64,000 nt of DNA, taken from contig OY829645.1 in NCBI GenBank assembly GCA_963691815.1, positions 47,961,281 to 48,025,280 of the forward strand, in the 5' to 3' direction. The notes under the pieces were generated by a model that was not told the origin of the DNA, did no database searches, and was given only the letters and a program-made list of their open reading frames with translations. The number at the start of each line of letters is the position of its first letter. Within the stretch, counting starts at the first letter, position 1. Below are positions 40,903-51,465 of this stretch, in pieces. This stretch comes from Echiichthys vipera (taxonomy: Eukaryota; Chordata; Actinopteri; Perciformes; Trachinidae). Made by a program: the position numbers and the translations under genes.

Positions 40903-41635
40903 ATTACATTTAATTTAACTGACGCTTTTGTCCAAAGTGACTTCCAATGAGTGCGTTTTACATTTAGGGAACAAACCAGAAGAGCAAGTTATTAAGTACG
41001 TGTGGCAGCTTCAAATAAGCCGATCTATAAAGTGCTAAGTTTTTTTTTTAGCCAAGGTGCATTTGAAAGAGATGCGTTTTAAGCCTGCAGCGGAAGATGT
41101 GTAGATTTTCTGCCTTCTGAATGTCGATGCGGAGCTCGTTCCACCTCTTGGGAGCCAGGACGGCGAGTGACTCTGAGTTCTGGGGAGGGCTGGGGTGTAA
41201 GGTTTAATCTGGGCCTGATCCGTTAGTAGCACAATGAGCAAGTGCTTGAAACAGATTCGGGCAGCTACAAGAAGCCAGTGAAGGGAGCGGAGGAGCAGTG
41301 TAGCGTGAGAGAACTCAGGTCGGTGGAAGACCAGTCGAGCCGCTGCATTCTGGATTGAAGAGGTCGGATGGCACCAGAGCAGCCAGGAGTTACAGGAGTC
41401 AAGTCATGAGACGACAGATGACAAGAGCCTGGACCAGAACCTGTGCTGCCTTCTGGGTCAGAAGAGGACGTATCCTCCTGATGTTGTGCAACATGCATCC
41501 GCACGATCGGGTCGAAGCAATGTTGGCGTTAAGGGATAGTTGGTCGTTAAGTGTCACACCCAGGTTCCTTGCAGTCTGGGTGGGGGCTACCACAGAGTTA
41601 TCGAAGTGATTCGGTCGAGTCAGCCAATGTCGAAG
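40903..41635 (-). pseudogene. CR1/L2-type LINE A, 3-prime end and RT C-terminus
   Basis: The tail TTACATTTAATTTAACTGAC...GCTTTTGTCCAAAGTGACTT is the common 3-prime end of a teleost LINE family. The minus frame from about 41640 contains ARNLGVTLNDQLSLNANIAS and LHNIRRIRPLLTQKAAQVLV, the segment after the RT active site. Frame broken. Confidence 0.8.
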
Positions 41636-41935
41636 GGTTGATCCCTGCCCTGCCCTACTTGTGTCATGGTTGTTGTGTCCTTGGGCGAGACACTTCACCC
41701 ACCTCGCCTCGTGTGAATGTGTGTGACTGCTGTATGTTTGAGGAGGTGGTCGGAGGGGCCGTAGGCGCTGATTGGCTGCCATGTTTCCGTCAGTCTGACC
41801 CAGGGCAGCTGTGACTACTGCGTAGTTTACCACCACCATCATGTGTCTGTGTGAATGAATGGACTCTGGACTCTATAAAGCGCCTTGAGCACTGAGAAAG
41901 GCGCTATATAAATCAAAGCCATAATAATAATAAGG
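41636..41935. mobile_element. SINE/MITE-like insertion in LINE A
   Basis: GGTTGTTGTGTCCTTGGGCG...AGACACTTCACCCACC...GGCGCTGATTGGC...AAAGCGCCTTGAGCACTGAG...GGCGCTATATAAATC with an AAT-triplet tail is a widespread teleost short element. It interrupts LINE A. Confidence 0.75.
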
Positions 41936-42767
41936 GTGATGATGAAGCCATGTGAGAGAATAACAGAACCAAGGGAGTTGAAGTACAGATGACATCCAGT
42001 AGTACGATGACAGGGTTCAGACCCAGAGCCTCTCACAGTTACTCGTTATGTGCATTTTTTAGGTATGATGTGAGTAGTGAGAGTCCAGAGCCTGAGATAC
42101 CTAATTGCTGAAGGGTGGAAACAAGGATCTGGTGGTTAACTGTGTCAAACGCTGCAGAAAGGTCCAAATGGATGAGTGCATAGGAGAGAGAGGAGTGGCC
42201 CTAGCCATGTGAAGTCGCTCGGGGTCAGCAGGAAGGGCAGTTTTGGTTGAGTGGCCAGCCTTAAAACCAGACTGGTGAGGATCAAGGAGGTTGTTCAGGT
42301 GAAGAGAGTTGGTTAAAGACAGCACGCTCCAGGGCTTTGGAGAGAAATGGAAGAAGAGAGACAGGTCTAGTAGTTATTTACTTCAGACGGGTCAAGGGTA
42401 GGTTCTTTGAGGAGGGGGTTCACTCTTGCCTCTTTAAGAGAGTCAGGGAAGCAGCCAGTGGATAAAGATGTGTTAATAAGATGGGTGAGAAAAGGAAGAA
42501 GGTCAGGTGCAATAGATTAGAGACGGTGAGAGGGGATGGGGTCGAGGGGGCCGGTGGTTGGGGGGCTGAAAGAAGATAGAGAAGGGGAAGAAGGTGAGAT
42601 CGGTGGAAGGGTGAGATCAGGAGGTGGGGTGGACAATGAAGAGAGTCATCTACCTTTTTTATGAAGTAGTTGACCAAGTGGCTTGGTAGAAGGGAGGAAG
42701 GAGGACGAGGACCTTGGGGGGTCAAGGAGGTTAGAGAAGATGTAGAAAAGTTTTCTGGGGTATAGAA
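41936..42767 (-). pseudogene. LINE A, reverse transcriptase central part
   Basis: Minus frames include LLDPHQSGFKAGHSTKTALP (RT region 2, near 42260) and upstream LHCPPHLLISPF and a Ser/Leu-rich stretch at 42420-42725. They fit the RT N-terminal region of the same CR1/L2 element. Frames shift several times. Confidence 0.75.
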
Positions 42768-43085
42768 TATAATATAAATACTTTATTGATCCCAAGTTGG
42801 GAAATTGACGTTGAAGGATCTCAGCTTCCTCAGGAAATAGAGTCGGCCCATCCCCTTCTTGTACACAGCCTTGGTGTTAGATTTCCAGTCCAGTCTGTTG
42901 TCGATCACCACTCCCAAGTATTTGTAGTCCTCCTCGATCACCCTCTCTCTGGCCCTGTTGACGTTCAGCCTCAGGTGATTCTGTTCAGACCACTCTACAA
43001 AGTTGTCTACTTGTGTCCTGTACTCACCCTCACACACTCCCCTTACACACCCGACAACAGCTGAGTCGTCAGAAAACTTCTGCAG
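42768..43085 (-). mobile_element. second LINE fragment inserted in LINE A
   Basis: The 3-prime tail ATACTTTATTGATCCCAAG is followed by the minus frame 43037-42783, with YRTQVDNFVEWSEQNHLRLN, DYKYLGVVIDNRLDWKSNT and GMGRLYFLRKLRSFNV. This is a different non-LTR family, like the one at 49706-50776, and 5-prime truncated. Confidence 0.8.
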
Positions 43086-44063
43086 GTGACATGACTAAGT
43101 GTTTTACTGAAAGTCAGTGGTGTATAAGTTTAAGAGGAAGAGAGAAAGCACAGTTCCCTGTGGAGCTCCTGTATCACTGACCACAACGTCGAAGCAGAGA
43201 TGGAGGCAGTGAAGGAGGAGAGAAGACATTGATAGGTAAGCAGGTCATCAGGGTATTTTGATTTCCGCCATTTCCTTTCTGCTGCCCGTATAGTGGCTCT
43301 CTCAGCTCGCACTGAGTCAGACAACCACAGGGCTGGGGAGGACTTACGAACCCGCCGTGAAGGGGACAGAGAGAGAGTCGAGGGAGGAGGATAGAGTAGA
43401 GAGGAGCGTGTCTGTGGCAGAGTTAGGATGCATGAGTGAGAAAGAGTTAGTTAAAGGGACGGCTGAAAGAACAGATGAGGCCAAAGAGGAAGGAGCGAGG
43501 GGTCGGATGTTGCGACGGACAGGTTCTGTATCTGTTGATGAGAACGGGTTGTCAGATTGGGAAAGTGGGAGAGAGTAGGATATGAAGAAGTGGTTGGAGA
43601 CATGAATTGGCGTTACAGTGAGGTTGGAGGTTGAGCAGTTTCTGGTAAATATGAGATCAAGGAGATTAGCAGCTCTGTGAGTAGGTGGCGAGGGAGTGAG
43701 CGAAAGAGACAAAGAGGAAAGTAACAGAAGTAAATCAGATAACTTCTCTAACTGGACGTTGAAGTCGCCTAGAAGAACAAGTGGAGGGCCATTTTCTGGG
43801 ATGTTTGAAAGGAGGTCATCTAGTTCCTCCAGGAACTCTCCCAATGGACCTGGTGGACGGTAGAGAACGACAATGTTTAATTGTAGTGGATGAGTTACAG
43901 TCACAGCATGAAATCCAAATGAGAGAGAAGTAAAGTGTGACAGTGGGTAAGGAGAGAAACTCCATTTGGGGTCTATGAGCAGTCCTGTCCCACCACCTCT
44001 GCCAGTGGGTCTGCACTGTAAGAAAAGTCTGTCGATATTGGGGTCACCAACTTGAAAGCGCAC
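43086..44063 (-). pseudogene. LINE A, endonuclease domain
   Basis: The minus frame 44063-43344 (239 codons) is open and reads GRGGGTGLLIDPKW, LNIVVLYRPPGPLGEFLEEL and PPLVLLGDFNVQL. These are motifs of the apurinic-type endonuclease domain of CR1/L2 LINEs (the GDFN box is catalytic). The domain N-terminus is missing, so LINE A is 5-prime truncated at about 44064. A further frame at 43324-43130 links endonuclease to RT. Confidence 0.85.
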
Positions 44064-44421
44064 AGATGCCGCTCTTAAGTCGAGTTAAACGTGCTGAACA
44101 TTTGGCCTTCAGCGTCTGGGAAACGCTCTTGATGTCAGGGCGTTTGCCGCGCCGTGGTGTGGAAGCAGATATGTTAACCTGTAACATTTGTGAATTTAAA
44201 CGTGGTGCACTGACTCAATACCTCAAGCACTGCAGCTCACACAGACATGTTAACTATGCAGGTTTTGTGTGTGATCAAATCGCTTGTGGACGGAGGTTTT
44301 CATCGTTCAAATGTTTTGCTGTACATGTGTCACAAACTCACCCAGACACAAGAAACAGACAAACGTGGAACCGGAGTGTGTCTGTGCAGTTAAAGTGATC
44401 GTTGAACTTTAGCAGCAGTGA
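44064..44421 (+). pseudogene. zinc-finger transposon-like gene, N-terminal part
   Basis: Plus frame with CNICEFKRGALTQYLKHC...HRH and CGRRFSSFKCFAVHVSQTH, two degenerate C2H2-type fingers. Fish genomes carry many copies of a family in which such fingers precede a large conserved domain of unknown or transposase-like type; the later parts at 44976, 45913 and 46914 fit that family. This copy is broken by four later insertions. Confidence 0.6.
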
Positions 44422-44975
44422 ATATCTCATCTCATCTCATCTCATCTTCATCCGCTTATCCGGGGTCGGGTCGCGGGGGCAGCAGCTTTAGCAGGGGACC
44501 CCAAACTTCCCTTTCCCGGGCCACATTAACCAGCTCTAACTGGGGGATCCTGAGGCGTTCCCAGGCCAGTGTGGAGATCTAATCTCTCCACCTGGTCCTG
44601 GGTCTTCCCCGAGGCCTCCTCCCAGCTGGACGTGCCTGGAACACCTCCCTAGGGAGGCGCCAAGGGTTCATCCTTACCAGATGATCCTGAACCACCTCAA
44701 CTGGCTCCTTTCAACGCAAAGGAGCAGAGGCTCTACTCCGAGTTCCTCACGGATGCTGAACTTCTCCCCCTCTCTCTAAGGGAGACTCCAGACCCCCTCC
44801 TGAGGAAACACATTTCGGCCGCTTGTACTCGCGACCTCGTTCTTTGGGTCCTGACCCAGCTTTCATGACCATAGGTGAGGGTAGGAACGAAGATTGACCG
44901 GTAGATCGAGAGCTTTGCCTTCCGGCTCAACTCTCTTTTCGTCACAACGGTGCGGTAGAGCGACTGCAACACCGC
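44422..44975 (-). pseudogene. non-LTR LINE family E, RT C-terminus and tail, inserted copy
   Basis: TCTCA pentamers at the left are the element tail. The minus frame 44972-44733 reads LQSLYRTVVTKRELSRKAKL, SIYRSIFVPTLTYGHESWV and RSRVQAAEMCFLRRGSG, the C-terminal end of a common vertebrate/fish LINE RT. Severely truncated. Confidence 0.85.
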
Positions 44976-45289
44976 CCCCGCTGAACATGCAGACGTTAAA
45001 AGGCTTTTATCTCACTTTCCATATACAAGAGGGTCTGTCTGTAATGTGTCCCTCTGATGGATGTTCTAAGACTTTCAATGTAAAGACGTCCTTTTCTTCT
45101 CATATTTCCAGATATCATAGGGGGTGGAAAGTTACCCGGAAAGCACCTCTTCACCTATGTGAAGCTGCACAACAGTCTTTCTCAGCTGAGAGAGCACATG
45201 TTACAGAAAGTTTACCTGAAGGAATTGATAAGTTTGTCGCAGTCCAAATTCAGGATTGTGCAGAACAAAGTCATGACAATGCAGACTAA
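44976..45289 (+). pseudogene. zinc-finger transposon-like gene, second part
   Basis: Plus frame contains MCPSDGCSKTFNVKTSFSSH followed by ISRYHRG, a good C2H2 finger, then a Ser/Glu-rich linker. It ends at Harbinger copy 9. Confidence 0.6.
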
Positions 45290-45909
45290 GGGCATACTCA
45301 CACTGTCCTTCCGCACCTAGAGCCAGGCTTTAGGGTACTTGTCCCCCCTCCCTCTCCCCCCGCGCCCCAGCCCCGTTTGTACTCACACTGCCAGGGCCGG
45401 CCAATGCTTCTTGCTGTCCATACGCCATCACGCCGTAACACGTCACACGCATTGATGACGTCATGGCGATGCGTGGCTTTGTTTCCAGATCTTTCCGTAG
45501 ACCTCTGAGTTTTTGTTCATCTTGTCGACTGTTTTTGAATCTTTTCATCGACCAAATCTGCAGTAAACACTCCACCTCCGCATCACACCAACGTGAACCT
45601 TTCACCGCCATTGTTGTTGTTGTTAAATGTCCGCGCATGGTTCGTCCTTTTATTTACATGTCCGAACAGGCGGACATAACGCTACTGCCGTAGGGCTCGT
45701 GCTCGTGCTCGGGCTCGTACACGTGTGCACGCTCGTGCTCGTATATGTGCAAACGGCCACGCTAAAGCCCACCTCTTTCAAACGGGCCGTGGACGGCCCG
45801 CTGGCCGCAGTTAAGCGCGGAACGGGTGCACTCACACTGCTTAAAGGTAATAGGCTTTAGCTGAAAAAACGGTTTTGGCCGCGGCCAGAAGGATAGTGTG
45901 AGTGCGCCC
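45290..45909 (-). mobile_element. Harbinger-like transposon, copy 9
   Basis: Perfect TAA duplications (45287-45289 and 45910-45912). Myb-like frame on the minus strand, with one change toward DEQKL. TGACGTCA intact. Confidence 0.92.
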
Positions 45910-45912
45910 TAA

Positions 45913-46313
45913 GGTGAGGATGTTCACAGAGAATCTAGCTCTCTTTTACTTCGGTTTGCAGGCAAAGTATTTAGTCCCAGCCTCCACAATAACAGCGATA
46001 GCAAATGAAATGAAAACTCGTCAGGATGTTCAACATGAATATACGATGGATGTGCTATCTCAAGAACTTGAACAGCACGGTGTCCCAACAGAGACATTAA
46101 CGTGTCTTGGGAAGAGTGCATACGAGCAGAGCCCTATAAAAGAGGCATTACATGCAAATGGTCTTTTAACTTCTCACCATGGAAGGCTGCAGTATTACCA
46201 AACACACTATAACATCCTTCAGCCTGTTGAAGTCACACTTTGGTACGATGATACAGGGCAGAAGAGGCACTTCAATGACATTCCAGTACTGGAAAGCCTC
46301 AGAACAATAGTAA
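45913..46313 (+). pseudogene. zinc-finger transposon-like gene, third part
   Basis: Open plus frame with FTENLALFYFGLQAKYLVPA, STITAIANEMKTRQDVQHEY and a YYQTHYNILQPVEVTLW segment, the conserved middle domain of this teleost repeat-gene family. Cut by Harbinger copy 10. Confidence 0.6.
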
Positions 46314-46910
46314 GGGCGCACTCACACTGTCCATCCGTACCGTGCCCAAACAGGTTTTACAGGTAAAGTCTAGTTCCTTTGACCAGTGTGAGTGCAACCG
46401 TACCACGTCTAGGAGCGGCACGCTTGCCGTGCACGGCCCGTTTGGGAGAGGTGGGCTTTAGTAAAGCACGTCTGCACATGTACGAGCACGAGCGTGCGCA
46501 CGTGTATGAGCACGAGGCCTACGGCGGTTCTGAGGTCATTTCCTGTGCGCCTGTTGGGACGTAGAAAAAAGAAGGAGGGACCATGCGCGGACATTTAAAA
46601 CAATGGCGGTGAAAGGTTCACGTTGGTGTGATGCGGAGGTGGAGTGTTTACTGCAGATTTGGTCGATGAAAAGATTCAAAAACAGTCGACAAGACGCACA
46701 AAAACTCCGAGGTCTACGGAAAGATCTGGAAACAAAGCCACGCATCGCCATGACGTCATCAATGCGTGTGACGTGTTACGGCGTGATGACGTATAGGCAG
46801 CAAGAAGCATTCTCCGAGGCCCAGGTAGTGTGAGTACAAACGGGCCTGGAGGGGGGGGCAAGGACCCTAAAGCACGGGGCACGGGACGGAGGCACAGTGG
46901 GAGGGCGCCC
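46314..46910 (+). mobile_element. Harbinger-like transposon, copy 10
   Basis: Perfect TAA duplications (46311-46313 and 46911-46913). Ends GGGCGCACTCACACTGTCC and GGGAGGGCGCCC. TGACGTCA intact. The cleanest copy together with copy 7. Confidence 0.93.
46603..46833 (+). CDS. short Myb/SANT-like reading frame of Harbinger copy 10
   Basis: 76 codons matching those of copies 5 and 7, with the RWCDAEVECLLQIW segment at residues 7-20. No downstream transposase. Confidence 0.35.
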   Translation: MAVKGSRWCDAEVECLLQIWSMKRFKNSRQDAQKLRGLRKDLETKPRIAMTSSMRVTCYGVMTYRQQEAFSEAQVV

Positions 46911-46913
46911 TAA

Positions 46914-47880
46914 ATGAGACATGTGCCGCTCAGCAGAGTTTTAACCCTCCTCTTGTTGACGATGGTACTCTGCGTGATTTCACCGAGGGGCACGCCATTA
47001 GATCAAGTGCAATGTTTGCCTCAGACCCTGATTCTTTAAAGGTGATGCTTCTTCAAAATGCGTTTGAAGTGGCCAATCCTCTTGGATCTGCCAAACAAAA
47101 GCACAAAGTTTTATCTGTCTACTTCACTCCGGGAAATGTCTCTCCACATCAGCGATCAACTGTTGATCAAATCCAACTACAATAAGACTGTTTTGGGGTG
47201 GATACAGTTTTCAGTAAGCTTGTGTCCGACTTGTGTGAGCTTCAGGGTAAGAGGTAAATCTTGTGAGGATAACAGATATATAGAGGTTCTGTCGGATGCA
47301 TAAGGGGAGATCACCTTGGCTCTGACATGATTGGTCAATTTAACGAGAACTTCAGCTTTGCAGAGTATTTCTGTAGATACTGTCTCGTCACAAAAGATGC
47401 ATTTCAGTCCCACCCTCTCACAGCTGTCCCCCAGAGAGATCCTGCTGGTTACAATGAGTCTGTGCCGTTTTTGGAGAGTCACCCTGAAGTGACCATACAC
47501 CAGGGTATTAAAGGCAACAGCGTTTTCAACAAAGTGTCTAACGTCTGCGTGCGTCAGCCTGGAGTGCCGCCCTGTCTAGCACATGACCTGTTTGAAGGTG
47601 TTGACTATGATGTAGCAACGTGTTTGCAGTTCCTTATCAAAACCAGAAAGTGGTTCAGCTACAATTCCCTAAATGACCGACTCAAATCATTTCCTGGTGA
47701 AAGCAGCAACAAGCCCAAAGCTTTTCCCGTTAAGGGCGTAAAGCTTGGAGGCCATGCAGCCCAAAACAGGTGGTTATTGAGGTTCTTGCCTATTTTAGTG
47801 CACGACAAAACTGAAAATGCAGACATTGGTGTATGGCGGCTGGTACTTCTGAGGGAGTTAATTTGTCTGTGCACGTAGCT
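46914..47880 (+). pseudogene. zinc-finger transposon-like gene, C-terminal conserved domain
   Basis: Plus frames contain SLREMSLHISDQLLIKSNYN and, from 47327, IGQFNENFSFAEYFCRYCLV, HQGIKGNSVFNKVSNVCVRQ, PGVPPCLAHDLFEGVDYDVA, KLGGHAAQNRWLLRFLPILV and VWRLVLLRELICL. The PPCL.HDLFEGV.YD and GG.A.QN..LLR.LP blocks define a multicopy teleost family often annotated as uncharacterised zinc-finger protein. A DDE-type transposase is a reasonable guess, not shown. Frame breaks occur near 47300. Truncated by a LINE tail after 47885. Confidence 0.65.
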
Positions 47881-47934
47881 TTTCAGAGGCGCAGGTTGCT
47901 TACATGAAGGTGCTGATAGAAGAGTATGTGGAAA

Positions 47935-48155
47935 TTTGGGAAATTTGTGTCCGTCTTTGTGTCTGTCTTTGTCTCTCTCTGTCCATCTGTCCGTCTTTTC
48001 TCTCTCTCTCTCTCCTTCTCTTCCTCTCTCCGGTGCAGACAGATGTGCGTCCTCCACAACGCCACCGTACTCTATGGGGGAATTGTTGGGTCTATGTAAA
48101 TCATAAATAAGTCATAGAGTGTGGTCTTTACCTACTCTGTAAAGTGTCAGGAACA
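47935..48155 (+). mobile_element. LINE 3-prime end family F, truncated copy
   Basis: CT-rich tract, CCGGTGCAGACAGATGTGCG and GGGGGAATTGTTGGGTC, with a deletion between CCTCCACA and ACGCCACCG. Ends at AAAGTGTCAGG, where another insertion begins. Confidence 0.8.
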
Positions 48156-48235
48156 GCGAGGCAGCCTGAGGTACTGGGGGAGCAGAGAGACAGGTTCATG
48201 CAACACTAACACCAGCAGAGGGAGCCACAACACTC

Positions 48236-48960
48236 CCAGCTCACTGTGGATATGGCTTCACCTGCCACACACTCTTTAGTTCGTGGGTTTGAAACCGTGC
48301 TCAGAACTCTCCTGTGGAACCAACTCCCAAGTGTTATTCTGGAGGCAGACACTGTCCCCATATTTAAGAGTAAACTTAAAACTTTCCTCTTTGATAAATC
48401 TTACAGCTACGAGCCCTTAGCTATGTTGTTATTTTTAAGCTGAGTTTGTTCTGCTTAATGATGCTGATATAGGCCTAGTCTGCAGGGGGATAATACTTTT
48501 CCTGATCCTCTGAGCTTCTCTCCTCTCTGTCTGTATCATTCATGTCTCATCAATGCATGTTACTAATTCAACTTCTTCCCCAGGGGTTGTTTGTGCTTTG
48601 TCTTCTCTCAGGTCTCTGCTGTTGGTGGTGGTGCCTGCTGCCGTGGTCCTGTGTGCAGGTCTCTGCTGATGGTGGTGGTGCCTGCTGCCGTGGTCTTGTG
48701 TACAGGTCTCTGCTGATGGTGGTGGTGCCTGCTGCCGTGTTCCTGTTTGTAGGTCTCTGCTGATGGTGGTGGTGCCTGCTGCCGTGGTCCTGTGTGCAGG
48801 TCTCTGCTGATGCTGGTGGTGCCTGCTGCCGTGGTCCTGTGTGCAGGTCTCTGCTGATGGTGGTGGTGCCTGCTGCCCTGGTCCTGCATGACGCTTCCTG
48901 CTGCTATTATTACTGTTACTCATATAAACTATCACTAGTCTTATAAATTATAACATTTGT
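48236..48960 (+). mobile_element. LINE family F, RT C-terminus and 3-prime UTR
   Basis: The frame 48246-48443 reads VLRTLLWNQLPSVILEADT and PIFKSKLKTFLFDKSYS, the typical last residues of a CR1/L2/Rex-type RT. It is followed by the UTR landmarks of family F and a six-unit 47-bp repeat. Confidence 0.85.
48609..48890. repeat. 47-bp minisatellite inside the family F 3-prime UTR
   Basis: Six units of GGTCTCTGCTGATGGTGGTG...CCGTGGTCCTGTGTGCA. The copy at 13419-13510 has only two units. Confidence 0.93.
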
Positions 48961-49504
48961 AGCCATATAAACACCACCAGTGGTATGTCTCGCTGTATCG
49001 TAGCTGCTGTTGCCGCTACTCATCATTGATCATGTTTACCACCATAATTGTAAGTGGTAAGTAAGGCTTCTTCATTATTCGCATTCCTTCATTGTAACCC
49101 CGGAACCTGTATAGCTAGCTCCCTTGTTTATGTTTCGTCACTGTAAGCCTGGGAAAGCGCTAGTCAGCAACCTTTCATTCTCCCGGCTTTTCACATCTCC
49201 TGAACCTCCGTTGTAAGGTAAGTTAGAACATGCACGATCACCTTAATTGTGATTACTCTTCATTTGTACATTTATTACGTACTTATACTCCGTGTTTTGT
49301 ACATAATTAGTCTTACCTGAGCTGTATTTGTGTGCCATTTGTTCGTACTTTAAAGAGTCCATCAAGCTACCGCCACATTGATGAAACAGCCATGTGTGGG
49401 TTTTTGCACCCTCGGTGAGCGGAGTGAGGTGTGTATCTTGAATATTGTCTGTGTGTAAATTGTAGACAAACTTGTGTTAACTAAGCTTAATCTAATTATT
49501 GTTG
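48961..49504. other. unassigned insertion within family F UTR
   Basis: About 540 bp separates the upper part of the family F UTR from its tail (49505-49718). The sequence is AT-rich, without frames. It could be a solo LTR or nonautonomous element, but no terminal repeats were recognised. Confidence 0.4.
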
Positions 49505-49718
49505 TCTGTCCTCCACAGAGCTGGGTCTGTCTGACGTTCCTGTCTGTTATAGTGAAGGTTTTCAACGCCACCGTACTCTACGGGGGAATTGTTGGGTCTA
49601 TGTAAATCATAAATAAGTCATAGAGTGTGGTCTTTACCTACTCTGTAAAGTGTCCTGAGATCACTTTGGTTATGATTTGGCACTGTGAATAAAATTGAAC
49701 TGAATTGAATTGAACAGG
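49505..49718 (+). mobile_element. LINE family F tail
   Basis: GTCCTCCACAGAGCTGGGTC through CTCTACGGGGGAATTGTTGG to AAAATTGAACTGAATTGAAT. Confidence 0.85.
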
Positions 49719-50776
49719 CTCCTTGGTCTGCTGATGACGGTGTGCTGGGGGTGGCTGGCATTGTCTAGGATGTCCAGCAGTTTGTCCAGTCTCCTCCTTT
49801 CTGGTACAGTCACCAGTGAGTCCAGTTTCATGCCGACCACAGAGCCGGCCCTCCTGATCAGAGTATCCAGTCTGGAGGTGTCCTTCTTGGATATGCTGCC
49901 CCCCCAAGAGGACACTGGTGACCACAGACTGGTGAAACATCCACAGCAGTTTGCTGCAGATGTTGAAGGACCACAGTCTCCTCAGGAAGTACAACCTGCT
50001 TTGTGTCTTCCTGTACAGGTGGCTGGTGTGTGTTGTCCAGTCCAGTTAATATTCCAGCTACAGTCGAGGTATTTGTATGAGTCCACAGCCTCCACCTCAG
50101 CTCCCACTAGCAGGACTGGTCGTGGTCTTAGTCTGGACCTCCTAAAATCAATGACTAGCTCCTTGGTCTTGGAGGAGTTGAGCTGTAGGTGGTTAGTGTG
50201 GCACCAGAGAGCAAAGTCCCACACCAGACTCCGATACTCCTCCTCTCTGTGACCCCTGATACATCCCACGATGGCTGTGTCATCGGCGTACTTCTGTATG
50301 TGACACAGCTCCGAGTTGTAGCAGAAGTCCGAGGTGGACAGGGTGAAGATAAGAGGGGCCAGCACTGTGCCCTGAGGGGCTCCAGTGCTGCTGACCACAG
50401 TGTCAGACGTGGTGTCCTTCAGCCTGACGTACTGTGGCCTGTCAGTGAGGTAGTCTCTGACCCAGTCCACCAGATAGGGGTCCACTCCCATCCTGTTCAG
50501 TGTCTCCTGAAGTATAGGGGGCTGGATGGTGTTAAAGGCACTGGAGAAGTCCAGGGAGAGAGTCCTCGCTGTGCCGCTTCCCTTATCCAGATGGGAGTGG
50601 ACTCCGTGCAGCATGTAGAGGATGGCATCCTCCACACCAACATCTGGCTGGTACGTAAACTGCAGGTGGTCCTGGGCGTGTTGTTCCTGGGGTCTGAGGA
50701 GGCTGAGGAAGAGCCGCTCCAACGTCTTCATCAGGTGTGAAGTGAGTGCCACCGGTCGGACAGATTCAGACCCCAC
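49706..50776 (-). pseudogene. non-LTR retrotransposon reverse transcriptase
   Basis: The open minus frame 50776-49982 (264 codons) has VALTSHLMKTLERL, LSLDFSSAFNTIQPPIL (catalytic Asp), GAPQGTVLAPLIF and HIQKYADDTAIVG (YADD box, 50279-50290), HTNHLQLNSSKTKELVIDFR and VDSYKYLDCSWN. After a frame change it has FLRRLWSFNICSKLLWMFHQ and a C-terminal segment with SVVGMKLDSLV. It lacks the endonuclease (5-prime truncated) and has at least one frame shift, so it is inactive, but it is the best-preserved RT core in the window. Confidence 0.9.
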
Positions 50777-51465
50777 ATATATATATATATATACATATAT
50801 ATATATTATTTGATATGTTTTGGGTTTTCATTTCACCCATTGCATATAAAATACATCAATGTATGTTTATCATAACCAAAGGTTTTTAGGTTCTCAGCCC
50901 TTATGTCTTTGTTTTTTAGTGGAGTAAGTCACTTCTCAAATTCCTTTCCCTGATAAATAAAATGTATTTTTAAAGAATCATGTTTACAGACTCTTACAAA
51001 AGTGTATTTGATGAACATCCTTGAAGCCATAACAGTTACTTTACTTTACTGTATAATGAGTTTTCCCCTTTTGTATCTTTTTCTCTGTTTATATTTAAAT
51101 GTATAAATATGCTTGATGTGTTTTGTCTTTTCATTGCACCCGTTGCATATTTACTATATCAGAGTATGTTCATCAGCATCACTGATATTTTTCAAAGACT
51201 GTGAATTCACAAGGACCTGCCATCTCAACCTCCTGTCAAATTGCCTGATGACGGGTCAAATAACATCTGTTTTTATTTAATGTTTAGCTCTGAGCTGTTC
51301 TGTTGTCCCTGAGTGAATCCTCTAAAAACACACTGATGCTGTCTTTCTGTCATTAATGCTAGAAACACAGCTATATATATATATATATATATAGCATCAT
51401 ATAATAATAGTCATATCATATATATGGGCTGTTCTGTTCTGTTGTCCCTCTTTATATATTAAAAC
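50777..51465. other. AT-rich sequence without gene
   Basis: TA-rich tracts near 50780 and 51370. Two similar TTGCATAT...TGTATGTTTATC blocks near 50838 and 51145 suggest a degenerate duplication. No coding content. Confidence 0.5.
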
